In this document: one piece after another, positions 1 through 8,819 of the stretch
Layout of the letters: each line of letters begins with the position of its first letter
Numbering within the stretch: the first letter of the stretch is position 1
NCBI RefSeq assembly: GCF_002864045.1
Contig: NZ_PJPV01000009.1
Span: forward strand, 97,512-161,511
Length of the DNA: 64,000 nt
Reading direction: 5' to 3'
DNA from: Endozoicomonas acroporae
GTDB taxonomy: Bacteria > Pseudomonadota > Gammaproteobacteria > Pseudomonadales > Endozoicomonadaceae
Notes under the pieces: model-generated
Told to the model about the DNA's origin: nothing
Databases searched by the model: none
What the model saw: the letters and a program-made list of their open reading frames with translations, nothing else
Position numbers and translations under genes: made by a program

Positions 1-2
1 GC

Positions 3-962
3 CACTTTACTGCGTTGCACTTTGCTACAAGGAACAGCAACGATCAGACCGCGCTGCTCCTGAATTGCCTGCTGAATCACGGTGCCGACCTTAATGCCGT
101 GACTGCACTGAACCGTACCCCCCTGCAATGTGCCGTTATCTGTGACAATCTTTCGGCCGTAAGTACTCTGTTGGAGCACGGTGCTGACCCCGATATTCCT
201 GACCAGTTCGGTTTTACCCCACTTAATAAAGCGGCGGAACAAGGGGCGAGCAAAATAGTTGACAAGTTGCTGGCTCACAGTGCCAACCCCGACACGTTTG
301 GCGTCTGGACCTTGAACCCACTTTACAAGGCAGTATCTAAACAACACACCGATATTGTCCATACACTGTTGAATCACGGTGCCAACCCCGATCCCGACCT
401 GTGCAACAGCTCTGGCCGAACCACGTTGAACTGTCTGGTAGAAAAACTGCGACCTGTTGCTGAAGTCAGGCTGATGCTGGCTAACGGTGCTGACCCCAAT
501 ACTTGCAGCAATTCTGGCCAGACCACGCTGAATTTTGTGGTAAACAGAGATGATGGCTGCGCTGTCCAGCTGCTCAAGCTCTTACTGGCTAACGGCGCTG
601 ACCCCAATGCCCGTGGTGAAGATGGCGATACCCCGCTGCATCTGGGGATAGCAAATCAAAGCCCGGAATTGGTCAGGATTCTGATGGATAGTGGTGCCGA
701 TCCCGGTGTGCGTAACCAGCTGGGCTGGACAGCTATGAAGAGTGCTGAAGCTGGAGGGGCCGCCCCCGAAATCATCGATTCCCTGCGCAATCATATACCC
801 GTTTATCAACCCGGATCGCTGCAAGCCTGTGCCCGAACCTGCATTCGTCAACGCCTGGTGCAAAATCGGATATTGTTGGCAGAAGTGCTGTCAACAGACT
901 CTGACTGTCTGCCACTGAAGGATTCCTTAAAAGCGTTTGTCTACCACCCGCTGAAAATTTAA
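3..962 (+). CDS. Ankyrin-repeat protein with SOCS-box-like C-terminus (5' partial)
   Basis: The reading frame is open from the first bases of the window and already encodes ankyrin sequence (TALHFA, LLNHGAD), so the true start lies upstream. About seven to eight ankyrin repeats follow, each with a TPL/TTLN turn and an LLxxGADPN end; they would form a protein-binding solenoid. The last 48 residues (bases 816-959) leave the ankyrin pattern: SLQACARTCIRQRL, then CLPLKDSLKAFVYHPL. This is close to the SOCS box of eukaryotic ASB proteins (SLxxxCRxxIR ... LPLPxxLKxYL), although the BC-box Cys is shifted by one position. In animals that box recruits Elongin B/C and Cullin-5; here the role is inferred, namely a secreted adaptor acting in host cells. 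No signal peptide can be judged. The nearest same-strand gene is an orphan 125 bases downstream. Confidence 0.85.
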   Translation, partial: HFTALHFATRNSNDQTALLLNCLLNHGADLNAVTALNRTPLQCAVICDNLSAVSTLLEHGADPDIPDQFGFTPLNKAAEQGASKIVDKLLAHSANPDTFGVWTLNPLYKAVSKQHTDIVHTLLNHGANPDPDLCNSSGRTTLNCLVEKLRPVAEVRLMLANGADPNTCSNSGQTTLNFVVNRDDGCAVQLLKLLLANGADPNARGEDGDTPLHLGIANQSPELVRILMDSGADPGVRNQLGWTAMKSAEAGGAAPEIIDSLRNHIPVYQPGSLQACARTCIRQRLVQNRILLAEVLSTDSDCLPLKDSLKAFVYHPLKI

Positions 963-1087
963 CCGATGTTTTTCAAGGGTGATGTTTGAACTTTTGCCTG
1001 AATTGGAAGTCTGATATTTAAACAGCTATCTGGATTGTTGGCATAGAACGAATCCTTTTAACGGTTCCCAATCAGGGAGATATTATT

Positions 1088-1906
1088 ATGAACGCAAGCA
1101 GTGGCAGCATGCCAACCATTTCCATTGGTACAACACATGATGAATTTCTCAAGCTCATCGGTAATTCCCCATTAAATCCGAAAGATACCAGGTCATTTGT
1201 TTTGACAGGTGTCGGTAAAACTCGCACCCTGACTGTCTTCACGCAAAATGACCTCTATTTAACACACGCAGATAAAACCCCAAACATATCCCAGATTGAA
1301 AGTTTTTCGCGTGATGGAAAATTGGTCAAGATTACAGATTGTGACTGCTACGTCCGCCTCTTTTCTGTTCATAACCCCAGCAAGGAAGCGGAATTAGTAG
1401 CAAGTAAGCTTGGCTCAAAAGCAGGAGCAGCATTTAAAGCAGATGCATCCAAAGTATCAGAAGGTCATTATGCCGTTATCACAACCTTTTACCCAGTCAC
1501 TCAAGGCGAGGGATGTAAACCAAAAGACCCTTATGTGCCATTAAAACCGGGGTTTAAGCAGCAACGCCTGGAATATGTTTTTTGCTCCGAACACCAGAAT
1601 CACCCCCTTGAAGTGATTAGCAATTCAACGCTTGAGATCCGTACCAGAAGATTGGGTTCGAGTGAGGTGAAGTACAGAACACTGGATAGTAAGAAACCTC
1701 TGTACGCCCATGGGATTAACCTGACATCGTATTATAAGGCTATCTATTCCGAAAAAGACCAGGCCAAGCCACAATCCGGGGCTCAGGGATGCTCGCGAAT
1801 GCAAAACGTTGACCCTTTTTCAAACGATGGCCCCAATGGTCAGGATGTTCGCCCCTCTGGCAATATGGCTAATTTCATGGGTGGCTCGAATTTTCGAAAT
1901 AATTAG
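1088..1906 (+). CDS. Hypothetical protein, 272 aa
   Basis: I do not recognise this protein. It starts at ATG behind a clear ribosome site (CAGGGAG, eight bases upstream). It is soluble-looking with no signal peptide or membrane segment, with several Cys residues (a DCDC pair near residue 95 and isolated Cys in the second half). The last 40 residues are rich in Gly, Asn and Ser. It lies between an ankyrin/SOCS-like gene and a dispersed palindromic repeat that begins six bases after its TAG stop. Its position in an effector-like islet suggests a lineage-specific accessory protein, but nothing in the sequence fixes a function. Confidence 0.6.
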   Translation: MNASSGSMPTISIGTTHDEFLKLIGNSPLNPKDTRSFVLTGVGKTRTLTVFTQNDLYLTHADKTPNISQIESFSRDGKLVKITDCDCYVRLFSVHNPSKEAELVASKLGSKAGAAFKADASKVSEGHYAVITTFYPVTQGEGCKPKDPYVPLKPGFKQQRLEYVFCSEHQNHPLEVISNSTLEIRTRRLGSSEVKYRTLDSKKPLYAHGINLTSYYKAIYSEKDQAKPQSGAQGCSRMQNVDPFSNDGPNGQDVRPSGNMANFMGGSNFRNN

Positions 1907-1911
1907 GCTCC

Positions 1912-2082
1912 TAGTACATGGTTTCAATGAGTTTGACGGGTTGACATGCCTCCGCACTCCGTTCGTCCTGAGCTTGACGAAGGGCGGAAACTTCGGATTC
2001 TGATAGATCGTGCCAAGCACCCTTCGACTCCGCTCAGGGTGAACGGAGATAGTACACGTCAAACTCATTGAAACCATGCACG
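1912..2082. repeat. Dispersed palindromic repeat, family A, copy 1
   Basis: An imperfect inverted repeat of about 170 bases. Outer arms read GTACATGGTTTCAATGAG and, inverted, CTCATTGAAACCATGCAC. Inner arms are a second inverted pair (CTCCGTTCGTCCTGAGC against CTCAGGGTGAACGGAG). Two more copies lie at 8631-8819 and 17564-17747. No coding capacity; MITE-like. The inner CCTTCGACTCCGCTCAGGG core resembles a repeat seen in many bacterial genomes (from memory, not checked). Confidence 0.85.
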
Positions 2083-2094
2083 AGTGCATTGCAT

Positions 2095-3204
2095 TCAGTT
2101 AACAATAGTTGGCCTTGTCGTTGCCTGTGCGGTTAACTCAATCGCTTCGCCATCCCTCAACACCTGCATGGTCATCCGTTGGCCCGGTGGAATACGGGCC
2201 ACCATATTCATTACCTTGCGGCCATCCCGGGTGCTCTGGCCATTGATGCCGGTAAGAATATCACCACGTCGCAAACCTGCCTGGTCGGCAGGACCATCTT
2301 CATAAACCCCGGTAATCAAAATGCCAATTTTCGTGCTGATACCGTAGGCTTCTGCCAGTGCCGAGCTCAGTGGCTGTGACTCAATACCCAGCCAGCCCCG
2401 AATCACCCGGCCGTATTTAATGATGGAATCCATAACAAAGCGGGCCATATTGGAGGGAATCACAAAGCCAACCCCTTCACTGCCCCCACCACGGGAAAAC
2501 AATAGCGTACTGATGCCAATCAGATCACCATAGGCATTGACCAGGGCACCACCGGAGTTGCCGATATTGATGGCGGCATCGGTCTGGATAAAGTCTTCAT
2601 AGGTATTCAGTTGCAGGTCATTCCGGCCGGTGGCGCTGATAATGCCCATGGTCACCGTCTGTCCCAGTCCGAATGGGTTGCCAATGGCCAGCACTACATC
2701 GCCAATTTCTGCGCTGCCAGAGTCCACCAGGTCCAGGTAAGGCAAATCCTTCAGGTTGACTTTCAACACGGCAAGATCACTTTCCGGGTCGGTGCCAATA
2801 ATGCGGGCTTTGACTTCCCGGCCATCGCGCAGGGTAATCATCAGCCTGGCCGCATTTTGAATCACATGGTGGTTGGTCAGGATATAACCTTCAGGATCAA
2901 CAATAACGCCGGAACCTTCCGGGGTGCTGCGGGCATGGGTTCTCTGGGGCAGTGGCAGGTTGCTGTCACCACGCTGTGACAGGCTGTTGGTAGAGATACT
3001 GACCACAGCCGGTGCGGCCTTTTTCACGGCATCGCTGTAGGAAACCTGCCCGGTGACATTGAACACTCTGGAGGATTGTTCAATAAAGCGGTTGCGGGAT
3101 TTTTCTGAAATACCACCGAACTCAGGCCTGATCAGCAGTACTGTGATCGCGGTGAATAGCCCGATCAGGATGGGTAAGCCCACCGACTTAAGCAGTTTTT
3201 TCAT
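2095..3204 (-). CDS. degS: Periplasmic serine endoprotease DegS/AlgW (HtrA family)
   Basis: Inner-membrane-anchored HtrA-type protease that senses misfolded outer-membrane proteins and makes the first cut in the anti-sigma factor (RseA/MucA), releasing the envelope-stress sigma factor. The 369-residue length fits DegS/AlgW. Residues 8-25 form a single N-terminal membrane anchor. The trypsin-like domain carries the triad: His in TNHHVIQNA, Asp in ESDLAVLKV, Ser in GNSGGALVN. A single PDZ domain follows (IGILITGVYEDGPADQAG, about residue 285 on), which separates it from two-PDZ DegP/DegQ. Divergent from the Nif3 gene; degS/algW - Nif3 - cysDN is also the pseudomonad order. The gene ends next to a family A repeat. 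Confidence 0.93.
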   Translation of the reverse strand: MKKLLKSVGLPILIGLFTAITVLLIRPEFGGISEKSRNRFIEQSSRVFNVTGQVSYSDAVKKAAPAVVSISTNSLSQRGDSNLPLPQRTHARSTPEGSGVIVDPEGYILTNHHVIQNAARLMITLRDGREVKARIIGTDPESDLAVLKVNLKDLPYLDLVDSGSAEIGDVVLAIGNPFGLGQTVTMGIISATGRNDLQLNTYEDFIQTDAAINIGNSGGALVNAYGDLIGISTLLFSRGGGSEGVGFVIPSNMARFVMDSIIKYGRVIRGWLGIESQPLSSALAEAYGISTKIGILITGVYEDGPADQAGLRRGDILTGINGQSTRDGRKVMNMVARIPPGQRMTMQVLRDGEAIELTAQATTRPTIVN

Positions 3205-3296
3205 TCGCAGCCCATGGGAATTGCCGTTATGTGATTATAATGAGACCAACAAAATACGATTCTTAATATACAGCGATGTAAGGATGGAGAGAACCG

Positions 3297-4085
3297 ATGG
3301 TGCCGACATCACAAGATATGACCTTAAAAGAAATGGTGGCATTACTGGATCAGGAGTTACAGCCTGGTCTGTTTAAAGATTACTGTCCCAATGGTATTCA
3401 GGTCGATGCCAGCCCGGCAGCGGACACGCCAATAAAGAAAATAGTCACGGGGGTCACGGCCTGTCAGGCCCTGATTGACCGCGCCATTGAGCTAAAGGCC
3501 GATGCCATTCTGGTTCATCATGGCTATTTCTGGCGTGGTGAAGACGCGGTGATTACCGGCAGCAAACGTCGGCGCATCGAAACGCTGCTGGCGAACCATA
3601 TCAGTCTGGTGGCCTATCATTTGCCACTGGATGCCCATCCGGTGTTTGGCAATAACGCAGAGCTTGCCCGCTTGATGGGGTGGGATGTCGTGGGTGGCAT
3701 GGAGCCGGGAGCCAAATTGCCGGTGGGTAACTGGGGCACAACAGGGCGAAAGCTGTCGCTGGATGAGTTGAGCCAGGAAATTTCCGGCAAGCTGGGACGT
3801 GATCCACTGGTGATTGCCGGAGGAAACCACCCCATCAAAACCATCGCCTGGTGTACCGGGGCCGCTCAAAGCATGATTGATAAGGCTCTTAACCTGGGGG
3901 TGGATGCTTTTGTCAGTGGTGAGATTTCGGAGTCAACGGTGCATTTTGCCAGGGAAAATGGCATTCATTATATCAGCGCAGGTCATCATGCTACCGAGCG
4001 TTATGGGGTTCAGGCACTGGCTCGCTGGCTGCATGAGGAAACAGGCATTGAGCATGAGTTTGTTGATATCGATTCTCCGGTATAA
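3297..4085 (+). CDS. Nif3-like dinuclear metal-centre protein (YbgI family)
   Basis: Member of the Nif3/YbgI family, toroidal hexamers with a two-metal site in each subunit; GTP cyclohydrolase I type 2-like activity has been proposed for the family, but the cellular role is unsettled. At 262 residues it is close to usual YbgI length. Expected metal ligands are visible: ILVHHGYFW near residue 68, a central LPLDAHP motif, and GHHATERYGV near residue 230. The chosen ATG at 3297 follows GGAGAG; a second in-frame ATG at 3318 is also possible. The gene is divergent from degS with about 90 bases between them. Confidence 0.9.
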   Translation: MVPTSQDMTLKEMVALLDQELQPGLFKDYCPNGIQVDASPAADTPIKKIVTGVTACQALIDRAIELKADAILVHHGYFWRGEDAVITGSKRRRIETLLANHISLVAYHLPLDAHPVFGNNAELARLMGWDVVGGMEPGAKLPVGNWGTTGRKLSLDELSQEISGKLGRDPLVIAGGNHPIKTIAWCTGAAQSMIDKALNLGVDAFVSGEISESTVHFARENGIHYISAGHHATERYGVQALARWLHEETGIEHEFVDIDSPV

Positions 4086-4346
4086 ATTTTCTTTTATTAA
4101 TTTTGTGCCGTGTTGTTAGAAAAAACAGGTGGCTTGTTCTTCTTTGATTACAGTTGAAATAGCACATTCATTAATTATTTAAACGCCGTTGAAATTGTTG
4201 CTGTAAGTCAATCTGTATAAAAAATAACTCTCGTACACTTGTCCTCGCTTTTTCTTCTGCCTCGCTGTTAAGCCTGAGTGGCCACAGCACGAGGCAGTTT
4301 TGTCTTGTCGTTTTGGACAGCACTGTCGTGTTGTTGGGGGGTAATT

Positions 4347-5663
4347 ATGATCTGGCTACAGTTGGCCATTGTGATTTTGTGCATCCTGGTGGGTGCACGT
4401 ATCGGGGGGATTGGTCTTGGTTTGATGGGGGGGGTGGGTCTTGCCACGCTCTCCTTTTTGTTCGGTATCCAGCCGACTTCACCACCGATTGATGTCATGC
4501 TGATGATTCTGGCGGTGGTTTCTGCTGCTGCCTGTATGCAGGCAGCCGGTGGTATGGATTACCTGGTACAGCTGGCGGAACGTATTCTCAGAAAAAATCC
4601 AAAGCGTATTACCTTTATTGCGCCGGCAGTCACTTACTTCTTCACCATGTTTGCCGGTACTGGTCACGTTGCTTACTCTGTGCTGCCCGTGATTGCTGAA
4701 GTGGCCCGCCGCACCGGTGTGCGCCCGGAGCGTCCTATGTCCATGGCAGTCATCGCCTCTCAGGTGGGTATTGTGGCCAGCCCGATTGCCGCAGCCACGG
4801 TTGCCATGCTGACCATTATGTCGACAAAGTATGACATTACCCTGGGACAAATTTTGGGCACAACCATTCCGGCAACCATGGTTGGCCTGTTCCTGGCCGC
4901 CCTGGTGACCAATAAGCTGGGTAAAGAGCTGAAGGATGACCCTGAATATCAGCGTCGTATGCAAGATCCGGAGTTTCGCCGCAAGATGGAAGAAACCACC
5001 ACGGTTTCTGCTGTTGAACTGAAGCCTGGTGCGAAAATCTCCGTTCTGCTGTTCCTGTTTGGTGCCGTTCTGGTGGTTCTGATGGGGGCGATTCCCGGTT
5101 TACGTCCTCAGTTCAATGGCTCTGCCATGTCCATGGCGCACACCATTGAAATCATTATGCTGGCGGTATCGGCACTGATTGTCTGGCTGGGTAAAGCGGA
5201 TGTTGCTGAAGCCAGCCGTGGTGATGTATTCCTGGCGGGTATGCGGGCAATTATTGCTATCTTCGGTATTGCCTGGCTGGGGGACAGCTTTTTCGCTGCC
5301 CACGATGTGCTGCTCAAAGGCGGTATCTCTGATCTGGTTCACAGTGCTCCATGGGCATTTGCCATCGCACTGTTTATTCTCTCTGTGATGGTTAACAGCC
5401 AGGGCGCGACTACGTCGACACTGATGCCTCTGGGTGTGGCTCTTGGTTTGCCAGTAGCCTCTCTGGTCGCTATGTTCCCGGCGGTTAACGGTTACTTCTT
5501 TGTACCTAACTACGGTCCGATCATTGCCTCTATCGACTTTGACAGCACTGGCACGACCCGCATTGGCAAGTATGTGTTCAACCACAGTTTTATGCTGCCA
5601 GGACTGATGGCGATTGTGTTCTCTGTGATTGCCGGTTTTGTGTTCAGCAGTATTGTGCTGTAA
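4347..5663 (+). CDS. dcuB: Anaerobic C4-dicarboxylate transporter, Dcu (DcuA/DcuB) family
   Basis: Polytopic inner-membrane carrier of the Dcu family, which exchanges fumarate, aspartate or malate for succinate. From ATG 4347 it has 438 residues, the normal Dcu length; an upstream in-frame GTG at 4278 would add an atypical N-terminus, while 4347 follows a G-rich ribosome site. Family motifs are visible: [59 protein letters not shown] and the C-terminal [29 protein letters not shown] and GTGHV...LPVI sit nearer DcuB than DcuA, so the subtype is a preference only. No convincing FNR site was found in the 260-base upstream gap. A family B palindrome follows the stop by about 20 bases and may act as its terminator. 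Confidence 0.9.
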   Translation: MIWLQLAIVILCILVGARIGGIGLGLMGGVGLATLSFLFGIQPTSPPIDVMLMILAVVSAAACMQAAGGMDYLVQLAERILRKNPKRITFIAPAVTYFFTMFAGTGHVAYSVLPVIAEVARRTGVRPERPMSMAVIASQVGIVASPIAAATVAMLTIMSTKYDITLGQILGTTIPATMVGLFLAALVTNKLGKELKDDPEYQRRMQDPEFRRKMEETTTVSAVELKPGAKISVLLFLFGAVLVVLMGAIPGLRPQFNGSAMSMAHTIEIIMLAVSALIVWLGKADVAEASRGDVFLAGMRAIIAIFGIAWLGDSFFAAHDVLLKGGISDLVHSAPWAFAIALFILSVMVNSQGATTSTLMPLGVALGLPVASLVAMFPAVNGYFFVPNYGPIIASIDFDSTGTTRIGKYVFNHSFMLPGLMAIVFSVIAGFVFSSIVL

Positions 5664-5682
5664 AGATAATGGCGCATTGATA

Positions 5683-5783
5683 GAACCACAAAGACACGAA
5701 GACACAAAGTTTTTATGGGTTTGTCTGAACTACGCCCGGCAAACAAAAAAGTCTTCCTTTGTGTCTTCGTGTCTTTGTGGTTC
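5683..5783. repeat. Palindromic 'cacaaag' repeat, family B, copy 1
   Basis: A long hairpin with near-perfect arms (GAACCACAAAGACACGAAG ... CTTCGTGTCTTTGTGGTTC) around an A/T-rich centre. Related copies lie at 12201-12262, 41012-41113 and 42563-42633, all close downstream of coding genes. This copy is between the Dcu carrier and cysD. It may terminate or stabilise transcripts. Confidence 0.85.
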
Positions 5784-6036
5784 CAATGCTTGTAAGACTA
5801 TCACAACAGCCGAAGCCTCCCGTGGGAATGCGATACCCGACACTCACCGTCAATACAAAGTCCATATTAACTGAGGGTTTAGCGTTTAGCTGACGGGTTC
5901 ACCACTGAATTCAGGGGGAATCAGTAAGCGATATATTTATATATAAAAACAATATAGATATTGAATTTATTATTCTATTTTCACTGATAGTATTTCACTT
6001 AGAGCACAACAATAACTTCGCTTTGGGTCGAAATGC
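5784..6036 (+). other. Intergenic leader upstream of cysDN
   Basis: About 250 bases without a supportable gene. The last 100 are strongly A/T-rich (runs of TATATTTATATATAAAA type), as expected for a promoter of the sulfate-activation operon. CysB control is likely from what is known of cys operons, but CysB sites are too degenerate to call by eye. Confidence 0.4.
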
Positions 6037-6945
6037 ATGTCGGATCAAGACTTCAATCATCTAAAACAGCTGGAAGCGGAAAGCATCCATATCATCCGGG
6101 AAGTGGCTGCTGAGTTTGAAAACCCTGTCATGCTTTACTCTATTGGCAAAGATTCTGCCGTGATGCTGCATCTGGCCATGAAAGCTTTTTACCCGGGTAA
6201 ACCGCCCTTTCCTTTATTACACGTAGATACCACCTGGAAATTCCGGGAAATGATTGAGTTTCGGGATCAGCTGGCACAAAGACTGGGTCTTGAGCTGCTG
6301 GTGCATACCAATCCGGAAGGTCTGGCGCAGGGCGTCGGGCCATTTACCCATGGCAGCGCAAAACATACCGATGTGATGAAAACCCAGGCACTCAAGCAGG
6401 CATTGGATAAATACGGCTTTGATGCTGCGTTTGGTGGTGCCCGTCGGGATGAAGAAAAATCCAGGGCGAAAGAGCGGGTTTACTCTTTTCGTGACAAAAA
6501 CCATCGCTGGGATCCGAAAAACCAGAGACCGGAACTTTGGAATATCTACAATAGCCAGGTTGAGAAGGGCGAGAGTATTCGCGTGTTCCCGCTGTCAAAC
6601 TGGACGGAGCTCGATATCTGGCAGTATATCCACCTGGAACAGATCCCTATTGTGCCACTGTATCTTGCCAAAGAACGCCCGGTGGTGGAGCGTGATGGCA
6701 ACCTGATTATGGTGGACGATGAGCGGATGCCGTTGCAACCCGGTGAACAACCCCAGTTACGAAAAGTACGCTTCAGAACCCTGGGATGCTACCCGCTGAC
6801 CGGTGCCGTAGAATCTGAAGCCGATACACTGACCGACGTGATTCAGGAGATGCTCCTGACCAGAACCTCTGAGCGACAGGGCCGGGTGATCGACCATGAC
6901 AGTGCCGGCTCCATGGAAAAGAAAAAGCAGGAAGGGTATTTCTGA
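6037..6945 (+). CDS. cysD: Sulfate adenylyltransferase subunit 2 (CysD)
   Basis: Catalytic subunit of the heterodimeric ATP sulfurylase that makes adenosine 5'-phosphosulfate from ATP and sulfate, first step of assimilatory sulfate reduction in the cytoplasm. 302 residues, as in E. coli. The N-type ATP pyrophosphatase P-loop [13 protein letters not shown] is at about residue 35; [20 protein letters not shown] and the C-terminal [25 protein letters not shown] end (only partly quoted here) are hallmarks. Of two overlapping ATGs, only 6037 is in frame. The gene shares one base with cysN (TGATG), so the two are translationally coupled. Confidence 0.97.
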   Translation: MSDQDFNHLKQLEAESIHIIREVAAEFENPVMLYSIGKDSAVMLHLAMKAFYPGKPPFPLLHVDTTWKFREMIEFRDQLAQRLGLELLVHTNPEGLAQGVGPFTHGSAKHTDVMKTQALKQALDKYGFDAAFGGARRDEEKSRAKERVYSFRDKNHRWDPKNQRPELWNIYNSQVEKGESIRVFPLSNWTELDIWQYIHLEQIPIVPLYLAKERPVVERDGNLIMVDDERMPLQPGEQPQLRKVRFRTLGCYPLTGAVESEADTLTDVIQEMLLTRTSERQGRVIDHDSAGSMEKKKQEGYF

Positions 6946-8540
6946 TGTCACACCAATCTGAACTTATTGCCACCGATATCGAAGAGTACCTGAACCGTCA
7001 TGAACAGAAAGAGATGCTGCGTTTTCTTACCTGTGGCAGTGTTGATGATGGTAAAAGCACCCTGATTGGCCGTCTTTTGCACGACACCAGCATGATTTAT
7101 GAAGACCAGCTGGCTGCCGTAGAAAACGACAGTAAACGAGTAGGTACCCAGGGGGAAAAACTGGATCTGGCGCTGCTGGTGGATGGTCTGCAGGCAGAAC
7201 GTGAGCAGGGCATTACCATTGATGTGGCCTACCGCTATTTTTCCACCGAAAAACGTAAGTACATCATTGCCGATACGCCCGGGCATGAGCAGTACACCCG
7301 AAATATGGCAACCGGCGCTTCCACCTGTGATCTGGCGATTATTTTGATTGATGCCCGCCAGGGCGTGCTGACCCAGACCCGTCGACATACCTACATAGCC
7401 AGCTTGCTGGGCATAAAGCATATTGTCGTGGCCATCAATAAGATGGATCTGGTGGATTTCAGCAAGGCTCGGTTTGAAGAGATTCGTAACCAGTACCTTG
7501 ATTTTGCAGAACCGTTGCAATTGGGTGATATCCAGTTTGTGCCCATGTCGGCGCTGGAAGGCGACAATGTGGTACACCGCAGCGAACGGATGTCCTGGTA
7601 TCGTGACAGTACGCTGATGGACGTGTTGGAAAATGTCGAGATTGCCCGGGACCGTAACCTGGATGACTTCCGTTTCCCGGTTCAATATGTCAATCGCCCT
7701 AACCTGGATTTTCGTGGCTTTTCAGGAACGCTGGCTTCAGGCAAGATCAAGCCCGGCGATCAGATCAAGGTACTACCCTCGGGTCAGGTGAGCACCATTG
7801 CCCGCATTGTGACCTGGGATGGCGATCTGCCAGAAGCCCATGCGGGTCAGGCGGTTACCCTGACCCTGACCGATGAAATTGATATCAGCCGTGGTGATAT
7901 GCTGGTGCGCCGGGACAGCAGTGTTCAGGTGGCTGCTGATCTGGATGTGGATCTGGTGTGGATGGCGGAACAGCCCATGAGCCCCGGCAGGCAGTATCAG
8001 ATCAAGTTTTCTGCCGGCAAGGTTCCGGGCAGTTTTGCCGGGGTTGATCACCGGGTTGATGTGAACTCCCTGGCCCATCACCCGGCAGAGCAGTTGGCTC
8101 TGAATGAAATTGGCCTGTGCCAGCTCAGGCTGACCAGGGCCGTGCCTGTGGACAGCTACCAGCGTAACCGCCAGACCGGTGCCTTTATTGTTATTGACCG
8201 GCTCAGTAACGCCACGGTTGCTGCCGGTATGGTACGGGGAGTCAGTGAGCGCACTCAGCAGGATTCGCTCGCCAGAGTCCATCGGCAACAGCGCCTGGGT
8301 CAGAAAGGCGGTGTGTTTAAAGTTGCCGGACAGCATGCCAAAATTATTGAACGACAGCTGTTTGATCGTGGGTTTTATCCATTGGTGATTGGCAGTGATG
8401 ATGAACAGTGGGCTGCCAAGGCGGATGCGTTACTCAAGGCTGAAGTGGCCGTGTTGATTATCACGGAAGATGAGGTGGCGGATAATGCTTCTGTAGACTC
8501 GGTGGTGGATACCATTGTGGCCTCTCTGACTCTTCCATAA
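6945..8540 (+). CDS. cysN: Sulfate adenylyltransferase subunit 1, GTPase (CysN)
   Basis: EF-Tu-like GTPase subunit that drives ATP sulfurylase by GTP hydrolysis. Motifs in order: P-loop GSVDDGKST near residue 32, the switch II sequence [25 protein letters not shown] for guanine recognition, then two beta-barrel domains. At 531 residues it is longer than E. coli CysN (475) but carries no P-loop kinase at its C-terminus, so it is not the CysNC fusion found in many pseudomonads; the APS kinase must be encoded elsewhere. ATG overlaps the cysD stop by one base. Confidence 0.96.
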   Translation: MSHQSELIATDIEEYLNRHEQKEMLRFLTCGSVDDGKSTLIGRLLHDTSMIYEDQLAAVENDSKRVGTQGEKLDLALLVDGLQAEREQGITIDVAYRYFSTEKRKYIIADTPGHEQYTRNMATGASTCDLAIILIDARQGVLTQTRRHTYIASLLGIKHIVVAINKMDLVDFSKARFEEIRNQYLDFAEPLQLGDIQFVPMSALEGDNVVHRSERMSWYRDSTLMDVLENVEIARDRNLDDFRFPVQYVNRPNLDFRGFSGTLASGKIKPGDQIKVLPSGQVSTIARIVTWDGDLPEAHAGQAVTLTLTDEIDISRGDMLVRRDSSVQVAADLDVDLVWMAEQPMSPGRQYQIKFSAGKVPGSFAGVDHRVDVNSLAHHPAEQLALNEIGLCQLRLTRAVPVDSYQRNRQTGAFIVIDRLSNATVAAGMVRGVSERTQQDSLARVHRQQRLGQKGGVFKVAGQHAKIIERQLFDRGFYPLVIGSDDEQWAAKADALLKAEVAVLIITEDEVADNASVDSVVDTIVASLTLP

Positions 8541-8550
8541 ACACTTCCTC

Positions 8551-8579
8551 AGGCCTCTCTTCAACTGACAGAGAGGCCT
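8551..8579 (+). terminator. Hairpin after cysN, possible terminator
   Basis: Perfect 9-bp arms AGGCCTCTC and GAGAGGCCT around an 11-base loop, ten bases after the cysN stop. There is no U-run after the stem, so it may be a processing or stability hairpin rather than a strong intrinsic terminator. Confidence 0.45.
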
Positions 8580-8630
8580 CTCAAAAACGACTGTGTTAGA
8601 ACGGCAACACGCCCATTTAAACCATGCAAT

Positions 8631-8819
8631 AGTAAATGGTTTCAATGAGTTTGACGGGTTGTCGTGCCTCCGTACTCCGTTCGTCCTGAAGCCTGTCGAA
8701 GGACCCAAAGGGCCTAAAGGCGGAAACGCTGGACTCTGATAGATCGTGCCAAGCACCCTTCGACTCCGCTCAGGGTGAACGGAGATTGTACACGTCAAAC
8801 TCATTCAAACCATGTACTA
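8631..8819. repeat. Dispersed palindromic repeat, family A, copy 2
   Basis: Same outer arms (ATGGTTTCAATGAGTTTGAC, inverted at the right end) and inner CTCCGTTCGTCCTGA / TCAGGGTGAACGGAG arms as copies at 1912 and 17564. Its right tip (...ACCATGTACTA) supplies the TAG stop of the reverse-strand RING-like gene at 8817-8819. Confidence 0.85.

Noticed and set aside
4130..4170. FNR-like site (TTGAT-TACA-GTTGAA) upstream of the Dcu gene
   Set aside because: The right half-site does not match ATCAA; too weak to report.
6945..8540. CysNC fusion
   Set aside because: The extra length lies without a second P-loop; no APS kinase domain is present.
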